Part shown: piece by piece, positions 16,914-24,496 of the stretch
Numbering within the stretch: position 1 is the first letter of the stretch
How the letters are laid out: each line of letters starts with the position of its first letter
NCBI RefSeq assembly: GCF_030127105.1
Contig: NZ_CP126161.1
Location: 248,001-312,000 of the forward strand
From: Haloarcula pelagica
GTDB taxonomy: Archaea > Halobacteriota > Halobacteria > Halobacteriales > Haloarculaceae
Reading direction: 5' to 3'
Length of the DNA stretch: 64,000 bases
Position numbers and translations under genes: made by a program
The notes under the pieces: model-generated
What the model was told of the DNA's origin: nothing
What the model saw: the letters and a program-made list of their open reading frames with translations, nothing else
Database searches by the model: none

Positions 16914-17311
16914 GCATCACCACCGGGGATCTCGCCCAGTTCCTGGCACTTGTTCGCCTCGTTGACGGCGCGAAGGCCATCGGGGCCGTGGTGGTCGATG
17001 ATGTCGTCTTGGTCGGCGACAACATCGTCCAGCCGCGCGAGGACCTGGGCCTCGGCCTCGGCGTCGATCACGTCGCGGATCTCCTCGGCGGCGCCAAAGG
17101 CGCCCTTCGACGCGGCCTCAGTCTCGACATCGCCGGCGTCGGCGAGCGAGTAGGCGCGCTCCATGACGTTGGCCAGGCGGAGGACCGGCCCGTCGTCGTA
17201 GTAGCAACGGTCGCGGACGATATCGCCCAGGAGTTGGCTCTCGAAGCGGTCGGCGACGCGGTCGATTGCCTCACGCCGGCGCGTGTCGGCCTTCGGGTGC
17301 TCGCCGTTCAT
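16910..17311 (-). CDS. Helical hypothetical protein, 133 aa
   Basis: Start taken at ATG 17311, which overlaps the previous stop; the frame above it lies inside the neighbouring gene and is Arg/Gly-rich. The protein is almost all helix with a repeated Asp/Glu-Ala pattern (AEEIRDVIDAEAEAQVLARL). It ends CQELGEIPGGDA. Function unknown. Confidence 0.55.
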   Translation of the reverse strand: MNGEHPKADTRRREAIDRVADRFESQLLGDIVRDRCYYDDGPVLRLANVMERAYSLADAGDVETEAASKGAFGAAEEIRDVIDAEAEAQVLARLDDVVADQDDIIDHHGPDGLRAVNEANKCQELGEIPGGDA

Positions 17312-17583
17312 GCCCCTGCCTCCAGGCCACGCTCCAGCTGGCCGACGATGCCCTCGTCGTAGTAACACTCGGACCAGTCGACGTGGCCGACCCAGTCGTC
17401 GAGGTCGCGGTCGGTGCCCGCGAGGTCGAAGACCAGGACGACGTCGTCCTCCTGGACGAACACGCGCTCGTCGCGAGCCTTCGCGGCTGGGTAGTAGTGG
17501 GTGCGTCCCTCGCTGTCGATGCCGACCGTGCCGGCGTGGTCGGGGACGGTACGCTTTTCCGTGGGTTCGATGTAGTCAGTCAT
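17308..17583 (-). CDS. First gene of the leftward cluster, unknown function
   Basis: 91 residues, small alpha/beta protein with VGIDSEGRTHYYPAAKARDER and VFVQEDDVVLVFDLAG. It is the promoter-proximal gene of the leftward operon and is divergent from the wHTH gene at 17763. A 180-base shared intergenic region with a palindrome lies upstream. Family not recognised. Confidence 0.55.
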   Translation of the reverse strand: MTDYIEPTEKRTVPDHAGTVGIDSEGRTHYYPAAKARDERVFVQEDDVVLVFDLAGTDRDLDDWVGHVDWSECYYDEGIVGQLERGLEAGA

Positions 17584-17680
17584 GCTCTGATCTCCAGAGC
17601 ACTGGTCCGGCGTTGGTGCGCCGGGCCGCTTCTACAGCGGACTCGTGCTCTACTTCATAGTACAACAGGCAGGCACTTAA

Positions 17681-17697
17681 CCGTTACGTTGTAACGG
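17681..17697. promoter_or_regulatory. Perfect palindrome, operator candidate between divergent promoters
   Basis: Two 7-base arms CCGTTAC and GTAACGG flank a GTT centre. The site sits between a TTAAG-type box read leftward (17675-17680) and AATAAAG read rightward (17699-17706), so one bound dimer could control both directions. The adjacent wHTH gene is the obvious candidate binder. Confidence 0.6.
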
Positions 17698-17762
17698 ACA
17701 ATAAAGCGGACACCAAAAGCTACAATAGATATGCAGGCGATAGATACACTTGAGGTGACAGA

Positions 17763-18032
17763 GTGAGACATCACCGACCAAGCGTGGCTAACAAGAGCTT
17801 CGACCCGTCGAGTCAGCAGCGCAAAGTCCTGAACGTGCTTCGCGACGAGTACCAGGTCAACCCCCGACGGATCCGAGACGTGACCGGGATCGAGCGTCAG
17901 CGTGTCAACGACGCCCTGAACGCCCTGGAGAACGCCGGTTGGATCGAAAAGCGGGCACGAGGGCTGTACCGGATCGTCTACGACGGCGACTGCTACGTCG
18001 AGCAAGAGGTGCGGTGTCGCGATGATTCCTGA
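17763..18032 (+). CDS. Winged-helix DNA-binding regulator
   Basis: 89 residues with a GTG start. A GAGGTGA Shine-Dalgarno at 17752-17758 fits this start better than the GTG at 17784. Residues about 15-75 form a wHTH: QRKVLNVLRDEY, then RRIRDVTGIERQRVNDALNALENAGWIEK and a wing with GLYRIV. It faces the leftward operon across a perfect palindrome, suggesting autoregulation and control of that operon. Similar small wHTH proteins act as virus repressors. Confidence 0.75.
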   Translation: MRHHRPSVANKSFDPSSQQRKVLNVLRDEYQVNPRRIRDVTGIERQRVNDALNALENAGWIEKRARGLYRIVYDGDCYVEQEVRCRDDS

Positions 18033-18138
18033 GTGGGGCCTCCGCCGGGATCCGTGCGGCAACCTCCAGACGGTCGTCAACATGGGCCTGGAGACGGCCC
18101 GAACCTGCTCGCCTGCGAGGGGTGCTCGCTGTGACTGA
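18022..18138 (+). CDS. Possible 38-residue Cys protein, perhaps frameshifted
   Basis: The ATG at 18022 overlaps the end of the wHTH gene. The first 24 residues (MIPEWGLRRDPCGNLQTVVN...) look coding. The end of the frame turns Arg/Ala-rich, whereas another frame in the same DNA reads LLACEGCSL with a proper Cys pair just before its stop. A one-base change would join the two. It may be a decayed or misread zinc-knuckle gene. Confidence 0.3.
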   Translation: MIPEWGLRRDPCGNLQTVVNMGLETARTCSPARGARCD

Positions 18139-18304
18139 CAGCCAATTCATCACTGCGCCGTGCTCCGAGTTTAGCGAGGCCGTCCTGACCGGGCTCGGCA
18201 GCGAGCCCGACCCCCACCGCGACGTGATACGGGCGCTGTCGGATCCCTACCGATACGTCCACGTGCTGGACCAGCGGGAGTTTGGTGGCACATCATGTCG
18301 CTGA
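18131..18304 (+). CDS. 57-residue hypothetical protein
   Basis: GTG start at 18131 inside the end of the previous frame (GTG at 18122 is an alternative). The protein contains FITAPCSEFSEAVLTGLG and SDPYRYVHVLDQREFGG with no TM segment. Composition is mildly acidic and consistent with a real viral gene. Function unknown. Confidence 0.5.
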   Translation: MTDSQFITAPCSEFSEAVLTGLGSEPDPHRDVIRALSDPYRYVHVLDQREFGGTSCR

Positions 18305-18425
18305 CCGGTGGCGGAGGGGTAAGACCGTTCTATCTGAGCAGAGCAAATGTGTTACGACATACAAATATATTTACAGAGAGCAGCACTAAGTCAAATACGA
18401 GGTTTCAGTTGACAGCCCAACCCAG

Positions 18426-18635
18426 ATGAACCAATCCACCCAACGAGTCTGTTTCGGTGACGAAGACCAGACAGAGCAATTAGGTGTGATTGTGTATCAG
18501 CCACCCCGTAACTCGACATGCCCCGACTGTGGTGTCACCGAAGGAGAGTTACACGCGGCCGGGTGCGACAGAGAGCAATGCCCTATTTGTGGCTATCAAC
18601 TCATTGGGTGTGAGCACGCAAATGAGATATTGTAA
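18426..18635 (+). CDS. Small double zinc-knuckle protein
   Basis: 69 residues. The pattern CPDCGVTEGELHAAGCD...CPICGYQLIGC is a known small-protein signature in phages and mobile elements, where two Cys pairs with an inner H/C bind zinc. Upstream (18305-18425) is A/T-rich with an ATATATTTA box near 18365, so it probably has its own promoter. Role unknown; nucleic-acid binding is likely. Confidence 0.65.
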   Translation: MNQSTQRVCFGDEDQTEQLGVIVYQPPRNSTCPDCGVTEGELHAAGCDREQCPICGYQLIGCEHANEIL

Positions 18636-18660
18636 GCACTTTTCTGACCCAGAAAGGGAG

Positions 18661-19380
18661 CTATGAATTGGATGCCCCGAAGGCTATTCCGACTTGAGTA
18701 TCTGTGATCGTACTACCTTTTATTATGTTACTTCCGAGTTTTAGTTTATTTTCTGTAGCTTCGACATGGAGGCCATTATTATAAAAGGAACCGCGGATGC
18801 GGACGAGATCTTCGTCTGAATCATAGGTGATGTGTAGCCCAATGTCGTACTGCTCGTGCCAAATCTTCAACTCGTCTGGTTTATACGTCAGGTCCCAAAC
18901 CCGGTTTGTCAGCGCCCACCACTCGTTCTCATTTACGCGAGCACAGGTTCTTCCGCTTTTTCTGCCCATCTTTGTTGAAAACGTGAGAAAGCCGTCGTCG
19001 TAGCCCATTTGTATGACCGGGTCACCAGCGATAGAAAGAATATCCATGTGGTCTCTTTGATCCAAAATAAACCGGTTGCTACCTACCCCGATCTCCGGTC
19101 GCGAAGGATCAAAATAAAACGGATAGTCCACCCTTTTTGAGTTGTGTGGGTCCTCTTTCGCGTCATATAGTACGTCTGGTGTTAGTGCTTCCGCGTCAGG
19201 CCCAGCGTGAGCATGGTGTTCATAACATAGTGCGACCATTCGATCTGGGTCATGGTGTTCTTCCTCGCTGTATGGCACGATATGATGGTATTGAATTAGG
19301 GGCTTTCCACAGATCACACACCCGTAATTGGCTTCCCTTCTCAGTTGACGTTTTACCGCCGCTGGTGGGCTTCTTCCCAT
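18661..19380 (-). CDS. HNH endonuclease with beta-rich C-terminal domain
   Basis: 239 residues. An N-terminal HNH module spans about 20-56: C21 and C24 (CVIC), H32-H33 (HHI), then C52 and H55-H56 (LCYEHH), i.e. the C-x2-C zinc frame around the ββα-metal site. The remaining 170 residues form a beta-rich domain of unknown family. The gene is lower in GC than its neighbours and reads against them, which suggests separate acquisition. An AATTTTATC box about 30 bases upstream supports the start. It could be a homing-type or defence nuclease. Confidence 0.75.
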   Translation of the reverse strand: MGRSPPAAVKRQLRREANYGCVICGKPLIQYHHIVPYSEEEHHDPDRMVALCYEHHAHAGPDAEALTPDVLYDAKEDPHNSKRVDYPFYFDPSRPEIGVGSNRFILDQRDHMDILSIAGDPVIQMGYDDGFLTFSTKMGRKSGRTCARVNENEWWALTNRVWDLTYKPDELKIWHEQYDIGLHITYDSDEDLVRIRGSFYNNGLHVEATENKLKLGSNIIKGSTITDTQVGIAFGASNS

Positions 19381-19507
19381 TATATAGCAAGATAGTCATC
19401 ACCACAGATAAAATTCTAGCACTCTGATAAAGAAAGATAAGCCATGAAAAAAGGTTGTGACAGCGTTGGTAGGGGTTGACCGCCGGCTTCCGGACATCAC
19501 GCACCCA

Positions 19508-19515
19508 TTTATATA
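19508..19515 (+). promoter_or_regulatory. TATA box of the orc1/cdc6 gene
   Basis: TTTATATA lies 27-34 bases before the ATG at 19542, the distance expected for a leaderless haloarchaeal transcript. This fixes the gene start at 19542 rather than at an earlier in-frame codon. The 120 bases upstream are A/T-rich and might include a duplex-unwinding region. Confidence 0.7.
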
Positions 19516-19541
19516 CCGGTCTATCGTCACTCACAGCCAAC

Positions 19542-20606
19542 ATGATAGCCGACCGGTCGGTCTTCGACGACACCTGGTCCCCTGACCACCTCCTCCACCG
19601 GGACGCCGCCGTCGACCAGCTCTCCAGCGCCGTCGTGCCATCCCGCCTCCAGCGCCGCGGCCAGGACGTCCTCATTTCGGGCCCGCCCGGCGTCGGCAAG
19701 AGCGTCCTCGCCCGGCACACGCTCTCGCAGCTGGCCGACGATGCCGGAATCCAGTGGACCCGCGTCGAGTGCATGGGCCAGACCACCGCGGGGATCATCC
19801 GCGAGGTCCTGGCGGCGATCGGACCCCGACCAGCGCGGAACACCCCGCGCGAGGACCTCGCGCTCTCCCTACGTGAGCGCGTCGACGAGCCCCTGGCAGT
19901 GGTCCTCGACGAGGCCGCCGAGGTCCACGACACGAAAGCGCTGGAACGGCTGGCCGACGTCGAGGCGATCTCGCTCGTCGTGGTCGCCTACGACGCCGAC
20001 GACTGGCTCGCCCAGGCGCCCCGCTCGATCGCCGCGCGGTTCCACGGCCAGCGGATCGCCCTGGACCGCTACGGCGTCGACGAACTCGCCGATATCCTCG
20101 AACCCCGCGTCGCGACGGGGCTGGAGCGCCAGGTCCTTTCGCGCCAGCAGCTGGAGCGGATCGCCGACGACGTCGCCGGCGTCGCCCGCCACGGGATCTA
20201 CTCAGTCCTGGCCGCTGCGGAACTCGCCGTCGATCGGGGGCACTACACGGTTCGAGAGATGGACGTCGACGACGCCTACGACGTCGCCCGCGAGTGGATG
20301 CGCCAGGCAGCGCTGGACTCGCTGGCGCTCCATCACCACGTCCTGTACGAGCTGGTGCGCGAGGCGGGGACGATCTCCGGCGAAGCACTCCATCGTCGAT
20401 ACGAGACCGTCGCCGACGGCGTCTACCAGGGGCGCCAGCGCCAGCCCCTGAGCGAGCGGTCCCAGCGCCGGAAGCTCGCGAAGCTCGTCGAGTACGACCT
20501 CATCGAGCGCGAGGGGGCGTCGCGGGATCGGAGCTACAGCGTCCTTGACGAGGCCGTCCGGTCAGCCTACGACCTGGGCGTCGCCGTCGAAGATCCGGAC
20601 ATGTAA
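19542..20606 (+). CDS. Orc1/Cdc6-family replication initiator
   Basis: 354 residues. The AAA+ ATPase core has Walker A GPPGVGKS (47-54), Walker B VVLDEAAEVHD (about 121-131), and a helical lid domain. The C-terminal wHTH (about 270-345) includes ELVREAGTISGEALHRRYE and a coil RSQRRKLAKLVEYDLIERE. Archaeal Orc1/Cdc6 proteins bind origin repeats and load MCM; virus copies probably initiate at the element's own origin. No clear ORB repeats were identified nearby. The start is set by the TATA box. Confidence 0.88.
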   Translation: MIADRSVFDDTWSPDHLLHRDAAVDQLSSAVVPSRLQRRGQDVLISGPPGVGKSVLARHTLSQLADDAGIQWTRVECMGQTTAGIIREVLAAIGPRPARNTPREDLALSLRERVDEPLAVVLDEAAEVHDTKALERLADVEAISLVVVAYDADDWLAQAPRSIAARFHGQRIALDRYGVDELADILEPRVATGLERQVLSRQQLERIADDVAGVARHGIYSVLAAAELAVDRGHYTVREMDVDDAYDVAREWMRQAALDSLALHHHVLYELVREAGTISGEALHRRYETVADGVYQGRQRQPLSERSQRRKLAKLVEYDLIEREGASRDRSYSVLDEAVRSAYDLGVAVEDPDM

Positions 20607-20644
20607 CCCCTTTTTATGCTCGACTCGCCCGTCGGTCCTGGTGC

Positions 20645-20887
20645 ATGTCACAGAAGACAACCATCACGGCCCACGACGGGACCGCGGTCGACGTGCGCGT
20701 GATCGAGACGACCGACGACGGCCAGCGCGTGCGGGTGTCCCATCCCGACGATCGCGAGTGGATCGTCCTGGTCGAGCCCGACGGCGACGTGAGTGTGGAG
20801 GCATCGTATCGCGACGGCGAGCTGGCCGACCTGGAGACGCCGGCGTGGCTGGCGGACGAACTGGCACTGCTCGCGAGGCCCGCGTAG
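20645..20887 (+). CDS. Small beta-rich acidic protein, leaderless
   Basis: 80 residues. A CTTTTTATG box about 30 bases upstream indicates an independent leaderless transcript. The fold pattern is all-beta with VDVRVIETTDDGQRVRVSH and WIVLVEPDGDVSVEASY, then a C-terminal helix WLADELALLAR. It lies in the virus control region between orc1/cdc6 and the repressor. Function unknown. Confidence 0.65.
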   Translation: MSQKTTITAHDGTAVDVRVIETTDDGQRVRVSHPDDREWIVLVEPDGDVSVEASYRDGELADLETPAWLADELALLARPA

Positions 20888-20894
20888 AACGATG

Positions 20895-21203
20895 TCAGGA
20901 CTGGTCGGCGAGCTCGTCGAGAAAGTCGTCGAAGTCGATATCCTCGTCGTGGTAGCGTTCGCGATGCTCGTACGCCAGTCGACCGCGGTCGGTGATCTCG
21001 TACAGACCGGTGTCCTCAACAGGCCCCACCTTCGTGACCAGTTCATAATCCAGCAGGTAGCCCATCCGCCTGTTGATGTACTTCCTCGATTTGTCGATCT
21101 CCGCGGCGATATTGGTCGCGAGGTTTCGCCCATCGCGAAGGACGCCGAGGATCTCGAAGTCGGCTGGCGTCAGTCTCACTACGCCATCGGATCGGGTAGC
21201 CAT
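20895..21203 (-). CDS. PhiH1-type winged-helix repressor
   Basis: 102 residues. The sequence 'FEILGVLRDGRNLATNIAAEIDKSRKYINRRMGYLLDYELVTKVGP' followed by TGLYEITDRGRLAYEHRERY is the pattern of the halophage PhiH repressor-like wHTH family. It is the likely immunity repressor. The TTATATAA box at 21231-21238 lies about 30 bases upstream of the ATG, and three related sites with ACC-x3-GGT cores surround it, so autoregulation and control of the rightward early operon are inferred. Confidence 0.75.
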   Translation of the reverse strand: MATRSDGVVRLTPADFEILGVLRDGRNLATNIAAEIDKSRKYINRRMGYLLDYELVTKVGPVEDTGLYEITDRGRLAYEHRERYHDEDIDFDDFLDELADQS

Positions 21204-21408
21204 CGTAAATATACCATTGGTAATGTGGCATTATATAACCGATGGACCGTATCCGATATCGCGTAACCATCGGTAACGTTTAAGTGACAGCTACCCGTTG
21301 TCACGACTTGGAAGCCACACGTTAACTCGCAAAAACGGCCCCTCAAATGGTGTTAAGGGCACCTCGGGGCCGCTGGCTTCCGTCCCTACCAAGGGAGATT
21401 ACGAAGCC
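21204..21408. promoter_or_regulatory. Divergent early control region with three operator-like sites
   Basis: Sites: ACCATTGGT at 21214-21222 within the palindrome TACCATTGGTA (21212-21222), ACCGATGGA at 21238-21246 (reverse orientation), and ACCATCGGT at 21266-21274. TTATATAA (21231-21238) serves the leftward repressor gene; TTTAAG (about 21280) is a candidate box for the rightward early operon. The remaining leader up to 21408 carries no clear gene and ends with a GGGAG Shine-Dalgarno (21393-21397). Confidence 0.6.
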
Positions 21409-22650
21409 ATGCAAAAATCAGACAGTCGGGCTCTTAAAAGTGAGCCCACCGACAGCGCAGTCGACCGTGCAAACGGTCGTGACAGTAGCGACTCCTCGGC
21501 GACCGACGAGAACCCACGCGAGGACGTGGGCTCGAAAACGCTGGGGGGTTGTGCAGGCCAAAACTCGCCTGCAGGCGAATCGTCCGCCGGCGACGGTGAA
21601 AACACTGACGGGGCGACGGCCGACGACAACGGCGCCATCGACAACTCCTTCGCGGATGGCGAACGCCCCGCGCTCCACGTCGGCGACCACGTCCTCGATC
21701 GCGAGGAGGACGAAGACCAGGCGACGATGGTCGTCGTCGCGACGCCGGCGACGCTGGCGGAAGACTACGTCCTCGGCGAGGGTCCGCAGACGGTCGCGGA
21801 CTACAACGAGGACTTCCCCGCGATCGACCCCGTCATCGAGGTGGTCTACCCCCAGCGCACCAGCAAGGATCTGGACGACCACCAGCGCTACGCCTTCCCC
21901 CGCGGGCGGCTGAAACTGGAGCAGCCCGTCCACGACCGCGACGACCAGGAGCGGAAACTCCGCGCCGACGGCGGCATCGACGTTCGGCGGATCCCAAGCG
22001 GCGATGTTCTCGGTTCGTGTCCGGAGTGTAACCGGACGTGGCGGATGGAACCACGGCGCGACGAGGAGCCGTTCATCGCGCGTGCGAAACAGGACGTGCG
22101 CGACCGTGTCGAGTCCCACCTCCCGTGCGACAACGCCGACAGCGATGATGCACAGGTGGCCGCCGACGGCTCGGGGCCAATCGTCCAGTTCGGCGGGCTG
22201 GACGGCTACGCCGACCTGGAGCACGAGTGCTTGCTCCTAGTCGCTGCGGCGGTCAAACGACTCGCGAGTAAGGAAAACAAGTACGGACCAGACGGGTACG
22301 TTGGCACCGGCCCGGAGACGCACACCCAGCGTGCTCTTCAGAAGATGTCTCGGTTCCGAACCACAGCTAACCACGGCGACGTTTCGGAAGCACGGACCAA
22401 CGCTGCCGACGCGCTAAATCATGTGCTGATGGCACTCGCCAACCTCGACGGCGACGGCGCCCAGCTGCTGACCGGCGGCTCGGGCGACGGCACCGGGCTT
22501 GCCGTCCTCGACGCCGACGGCCTCCTGGAGGCCGCCAGCGAGCTCCGGCAGATCGCCGACGCGATCGAACTGCAGGTCGAGGAGGGCGACCACCGCCTCG
22601 CCGGCGCCGAACCCGCCCAACAGCCCGACACCGAGGGAGGTGCCGAGTGA
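21409..22650 (+). CDS. First early-operon protein, 413 aa, with zinc-knuckle
   Basis: ATG 21409 is preceded by GGGAG at a proper distance; an open frame reaches further up but in non-coding-like sequence. The N-terminal 75 residues are low-complexity acidic. A middle beta domain (about 80-215) leads to CPECNRTWRM (a possible half zinc site with a later C). A helical C-terminal region follows (LEHECLLLVAAAVKRLASKE ... NAADALNHVLMALANLDGDG). No enzyme motif was recognised. It leads a chain of about 13 overlapping genes. Confidence 0.65.
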   Translation: MQKSDSRALKSEPTDSAVDRANGRDSSDSSATDENPREDVGSKTLGGCAGQNSPAGESSAGDGENTDGATADDNGAIDNSFADGERPALHVGDHVLDREEDEDQATMVVVATPATLAEDYVLGEGPQTVADYNEDFPAIDPVIEVVYPQRTSKDLDDHQRYAFPRGRLKLEQPVHDRDDQERKLRADGGIDVRRIPSGDVLGSCPECNRTWRMEPRRDEEPFIARAKQDVRDRVESHLPCDNADSDDAQVAADGSGPIVQFGGLDGYADLEHECLLLVAAAVKRLASKENKYGPDGYVGTGPETHTQRALQKMSRFRTTANHGDVSEARTNAADALNHVLMALANLDGDGAQLLTGGSGDGTGLAVLDADGLLEAASELRQIADAIELQVEEGDHRLAGAEPAQQPDTEGGAE

Positions 22651-22979
22651 TGTCCCGGACCGAACAGCGTGGGACGGCCCCCGACGGTGGCGACCTCACG
22701 CGGTTCCAGATGGAGATTTGCTACCTCCTGGCGGCCAGCGAGGGCCAGTCCGATTACGGGCTGGGGCTCAAGCGCAAGCTGGAGGCCTACTACGGCGAGG
22801 AGGTCAACCACGGCCGACTCTACCCCAACCTCGACGCCCTCGTCGAGGCCGGCTACGTCGCGAAGCGCCGGCAAGACAAGCGGACCAACACGTACGAACT
22901 GAGCGACGCCGGCGCCGAACTGGTCCAGGCCGACGCCGCCGATCGGGCCGACGCCGTCGACCAGCTGGAGGGGCACTGA
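22647..22979 (+). CDS. PadR-like winged-helix regulator
   Basis: 110 residues from a GTG that overlaps the previous TGA. The core LTRFQMEICYLLAASEGQSDYGLGLKRKLE and NHGRLYPNLDALVEAGYVAKRR is the PadR pattern (RLYPNLDxLxxxGxV), with a wing ending TYELSDAG. PadR-type proteins often repress their own operon or neighbouring promoters in haloviruses. It is translationally coupled to both sides. Confidence 0.75.
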   Translation: MMSRTEQRGTAPDGGDLTRFQMEICYLLAASEGQSDYGLGLKRKLEAYYGEEVNHGRLYPNLDALVEAGYVAKRRQDKRTNTYELSDAGAELVQADAADRADAVDQLEGH

Positions 22980-23191
22980 TGATCGATATTGCCGACCGCG
23001 CCGAGCGCCGGCGCCGGACCGAGCACCCGCAACTGCGCGGGCAGACTGTCACGGCCGTCACCCGCGGCGGCCAGACGGTGTGGGTCCCTGAGGACGACCT
23101 CCAGTGCGAGAGCGACGGCCAGCCGGCCGGGATCACGTCCGATGCGTGGATCATCAGCGACCGCGCCGTCGACCTGGAGGAGGTGTGCTGA
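22979..23191 (+). CDS. 70-residue hypothetical protein
   Basis: ATG overlaps the PadR stop, and its own TGA overlaps the next ATG. It has a basic helix at the N-terminus (RAERRRRTEHPQLRG) and then short strands (TVTAVTRGGQTVWVPEDDL), with two cysteines in total, one of them the C-terminal residue. No family recognised. Confidence 0.55.
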   Translation: MIDIADRAERRRRTEHPQLRGQTVTAVTRGGQTVWVPEDDLQCESDGQPAGITSDAWIISDRAVDLEEVC

Positions 23192-23538
23192 TGCCGAACC
23201 TCACACGCGAGAGTCGTCGCGAGCGCATCGCCGAGGACGACGGCGACCCGGAAGACACCGTCCGGGTCCGAGTGACTCGGACCTGTGGGACGCCGATCTA
23301 CCACACTACCGAGGAGCAGTGCCAGCACGTCGACGGCCAGGAGGTCGAGACCGAACCGGTCGAGCGCGGCTGGTGCTGGAAGCGTAACTACGCGCCGTGC
23401 AAGCGGTGTATCCTCGACGATGTCGACGAGAGCGGCGTAACCGGGTCGCCGGCGCTGACGATCGGTGACGAGGACTTCGAGCCCGACTACGAGTTCGAGT
23501 GGGACGAGCGCCAGGCGGACGGGGGAGGTGAGGCGTGA
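23191..23538 (+). CDS. Cys-rich zinc-binding protein, 115 aa
   Basis: ATG 23191 overlaps the preceding TGA. The pattern RTCGTPIYHTTEEQCQHV and WCWKRNYAPCKRCILDD gives several Cys/His ligands, probably two zinc sites. The C-terminus is a strongly acidic tail. Proteins with this 'CGTxxYH...CxHV...C..C' string are recurrent in haloarchaeal viruses. Function unknown. Confidence 0.6.
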   Translation: MPNLTRESRRERIAEDDGDPEDTVRVRVTRTCGTPIYHTTEEQCQHVDGQEVETEPVERGWCWKRNYAPCKRCILDDVDESGVTGSPALTIGDEDFEPDYEFEWDERQADGGGEA

Positions 23539-23981
23539 TGGCAGCCCATCTCGCCGCCGAGGACCTGCCCTTCTCGACCGACCGGCTGCCGCTGCCGATC
23601 GGCCAGCCCGCCAGCGACCGCGCGCTGGCTGTCCTCGACGAGATCGTCGACGGTCGAGTGACCGTCAGCCGGGTTCGCGAGGTCTGCCAGGAGGACGCGC
23701 CCGCCAGCGCTGCCGGGGCGACCGACTGGTCGCGGACGCTCTCACATGCCGACGGCGAGCTGGTCGCCGTGACGTGGTCGAGCACAGGCGTCACCGAGAT
23801 CGGGTATGACCCCGATGACGAATCCTACGAAGTCGTGGGGTGGTCGGCGCTGCAGGCGACGATGGGCAACGACGCTCGCTTTGCTGAGTCCGCGTCCGCG
23901 GCGAAGGCGCGGGATCTCCTGGGCGGTGCCCCGCAACTGATCCATCGCGAGGAGTCCGACCGGCTGGGGGGCGAGCGATGA
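23535..23981 (+). CDS. Hypothetical protein, 148 aa
   Basis: GTG 23535 and ATG 23538 are both possible starts; the GTG overlaps the previous stop. A helical N-terminal half (ALAVLDEIVDGRVTVSRVREV) is followed by a beta strand part (ELVAVTWSSTGVTEIGYDP). One cysteine, no TM. Coupled to the following gene by ATGA at 23978. Function unknown. Confidence 0.55.
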   Translation: MMAAHLAAEDLPFSTDRLPLPIGQPASDRALAVLDEIVDGRVTVSRVREVCQEDAPASAAGATDWSRTLSHADGELVAVTWSSTGVTEIGYDPDDESYEVVGWSALQATMGNDARFAESASAAKARDLLGGAPQLIHREESDRLGGER

Positions 23982-24496
23982 CCCCCCGCGCCGACTGCCA
24001 GGACTGTCCCTGGACCGAGGAGGCCGAGGACCTCGTGGGGGCCAGCGACGCCGCCGAGCGTCACGAGCGCAAGGAGATGCACGACGTGCGCGTCGAGCGC
24101 GTCGCGACGGACGGCAGCGGCGAGACCCACCTCGACGAAGACGGCGTCATCCTCTCGATTCATATTGCAGACGGGGAGGGTGGCAGTACCGACTTCGGCT
24201 TCGGCGTCACCACGTCGCGCCATCTCGTCCGGGCGATCAACGCCGGGGTGCGCGTCGACGAGGTCTTCGAGCGGCTTCCGGACAACCGTCGCGACAAGCT
24301 CCGACTGTTCTCGGACAGGCTCGGTGAGGCAGCGAGCAAGCGAGCACAGACCGACGGCGGACGCGCCGTCCACGCCGTCCAGCAGTACCGGGGCATGGGC
24401 GACCAAGGGCTGTGTCCCAACGGGTCGCGAGACTGCCCCGACGAACACGGACTGCCCTGTTCGGACTGTTTCCTGGGGGGAGACCATGGCGAGTAA
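23978..24496 (+). CDS. Zinc-finger-containing hypothetical protein, 172 aa
   Basis: The N-terminus CQDCPWTEE...DAAERHERKEMH is a C-x2-C ... H-x4-H finger of a kind common in haloviruses. The middle is a helical VRVDEVFERLPDNRRDKLRLFSDRL region. The end CPNGSRDCPDEHGLPCSDCF carries four more cysteines. The stop lies inside the next gene (11-base overlap). Confidence 0.6.
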   Translation: MTPRADCQDCPWTEEAEDLVGASDAAERHERKEMHDVRVERVATDGSGETHLDEDGVILSIHIADGEGGSTDFGFGVTTSRHLVRAINAGVRVDEVFERLPDNRRDKLRLFSDRLGEAASKRAQTDGGRAVHAVQQYRGMGDQGLCPNGSRDCPDEHGLPCSDCFLGGDHGE

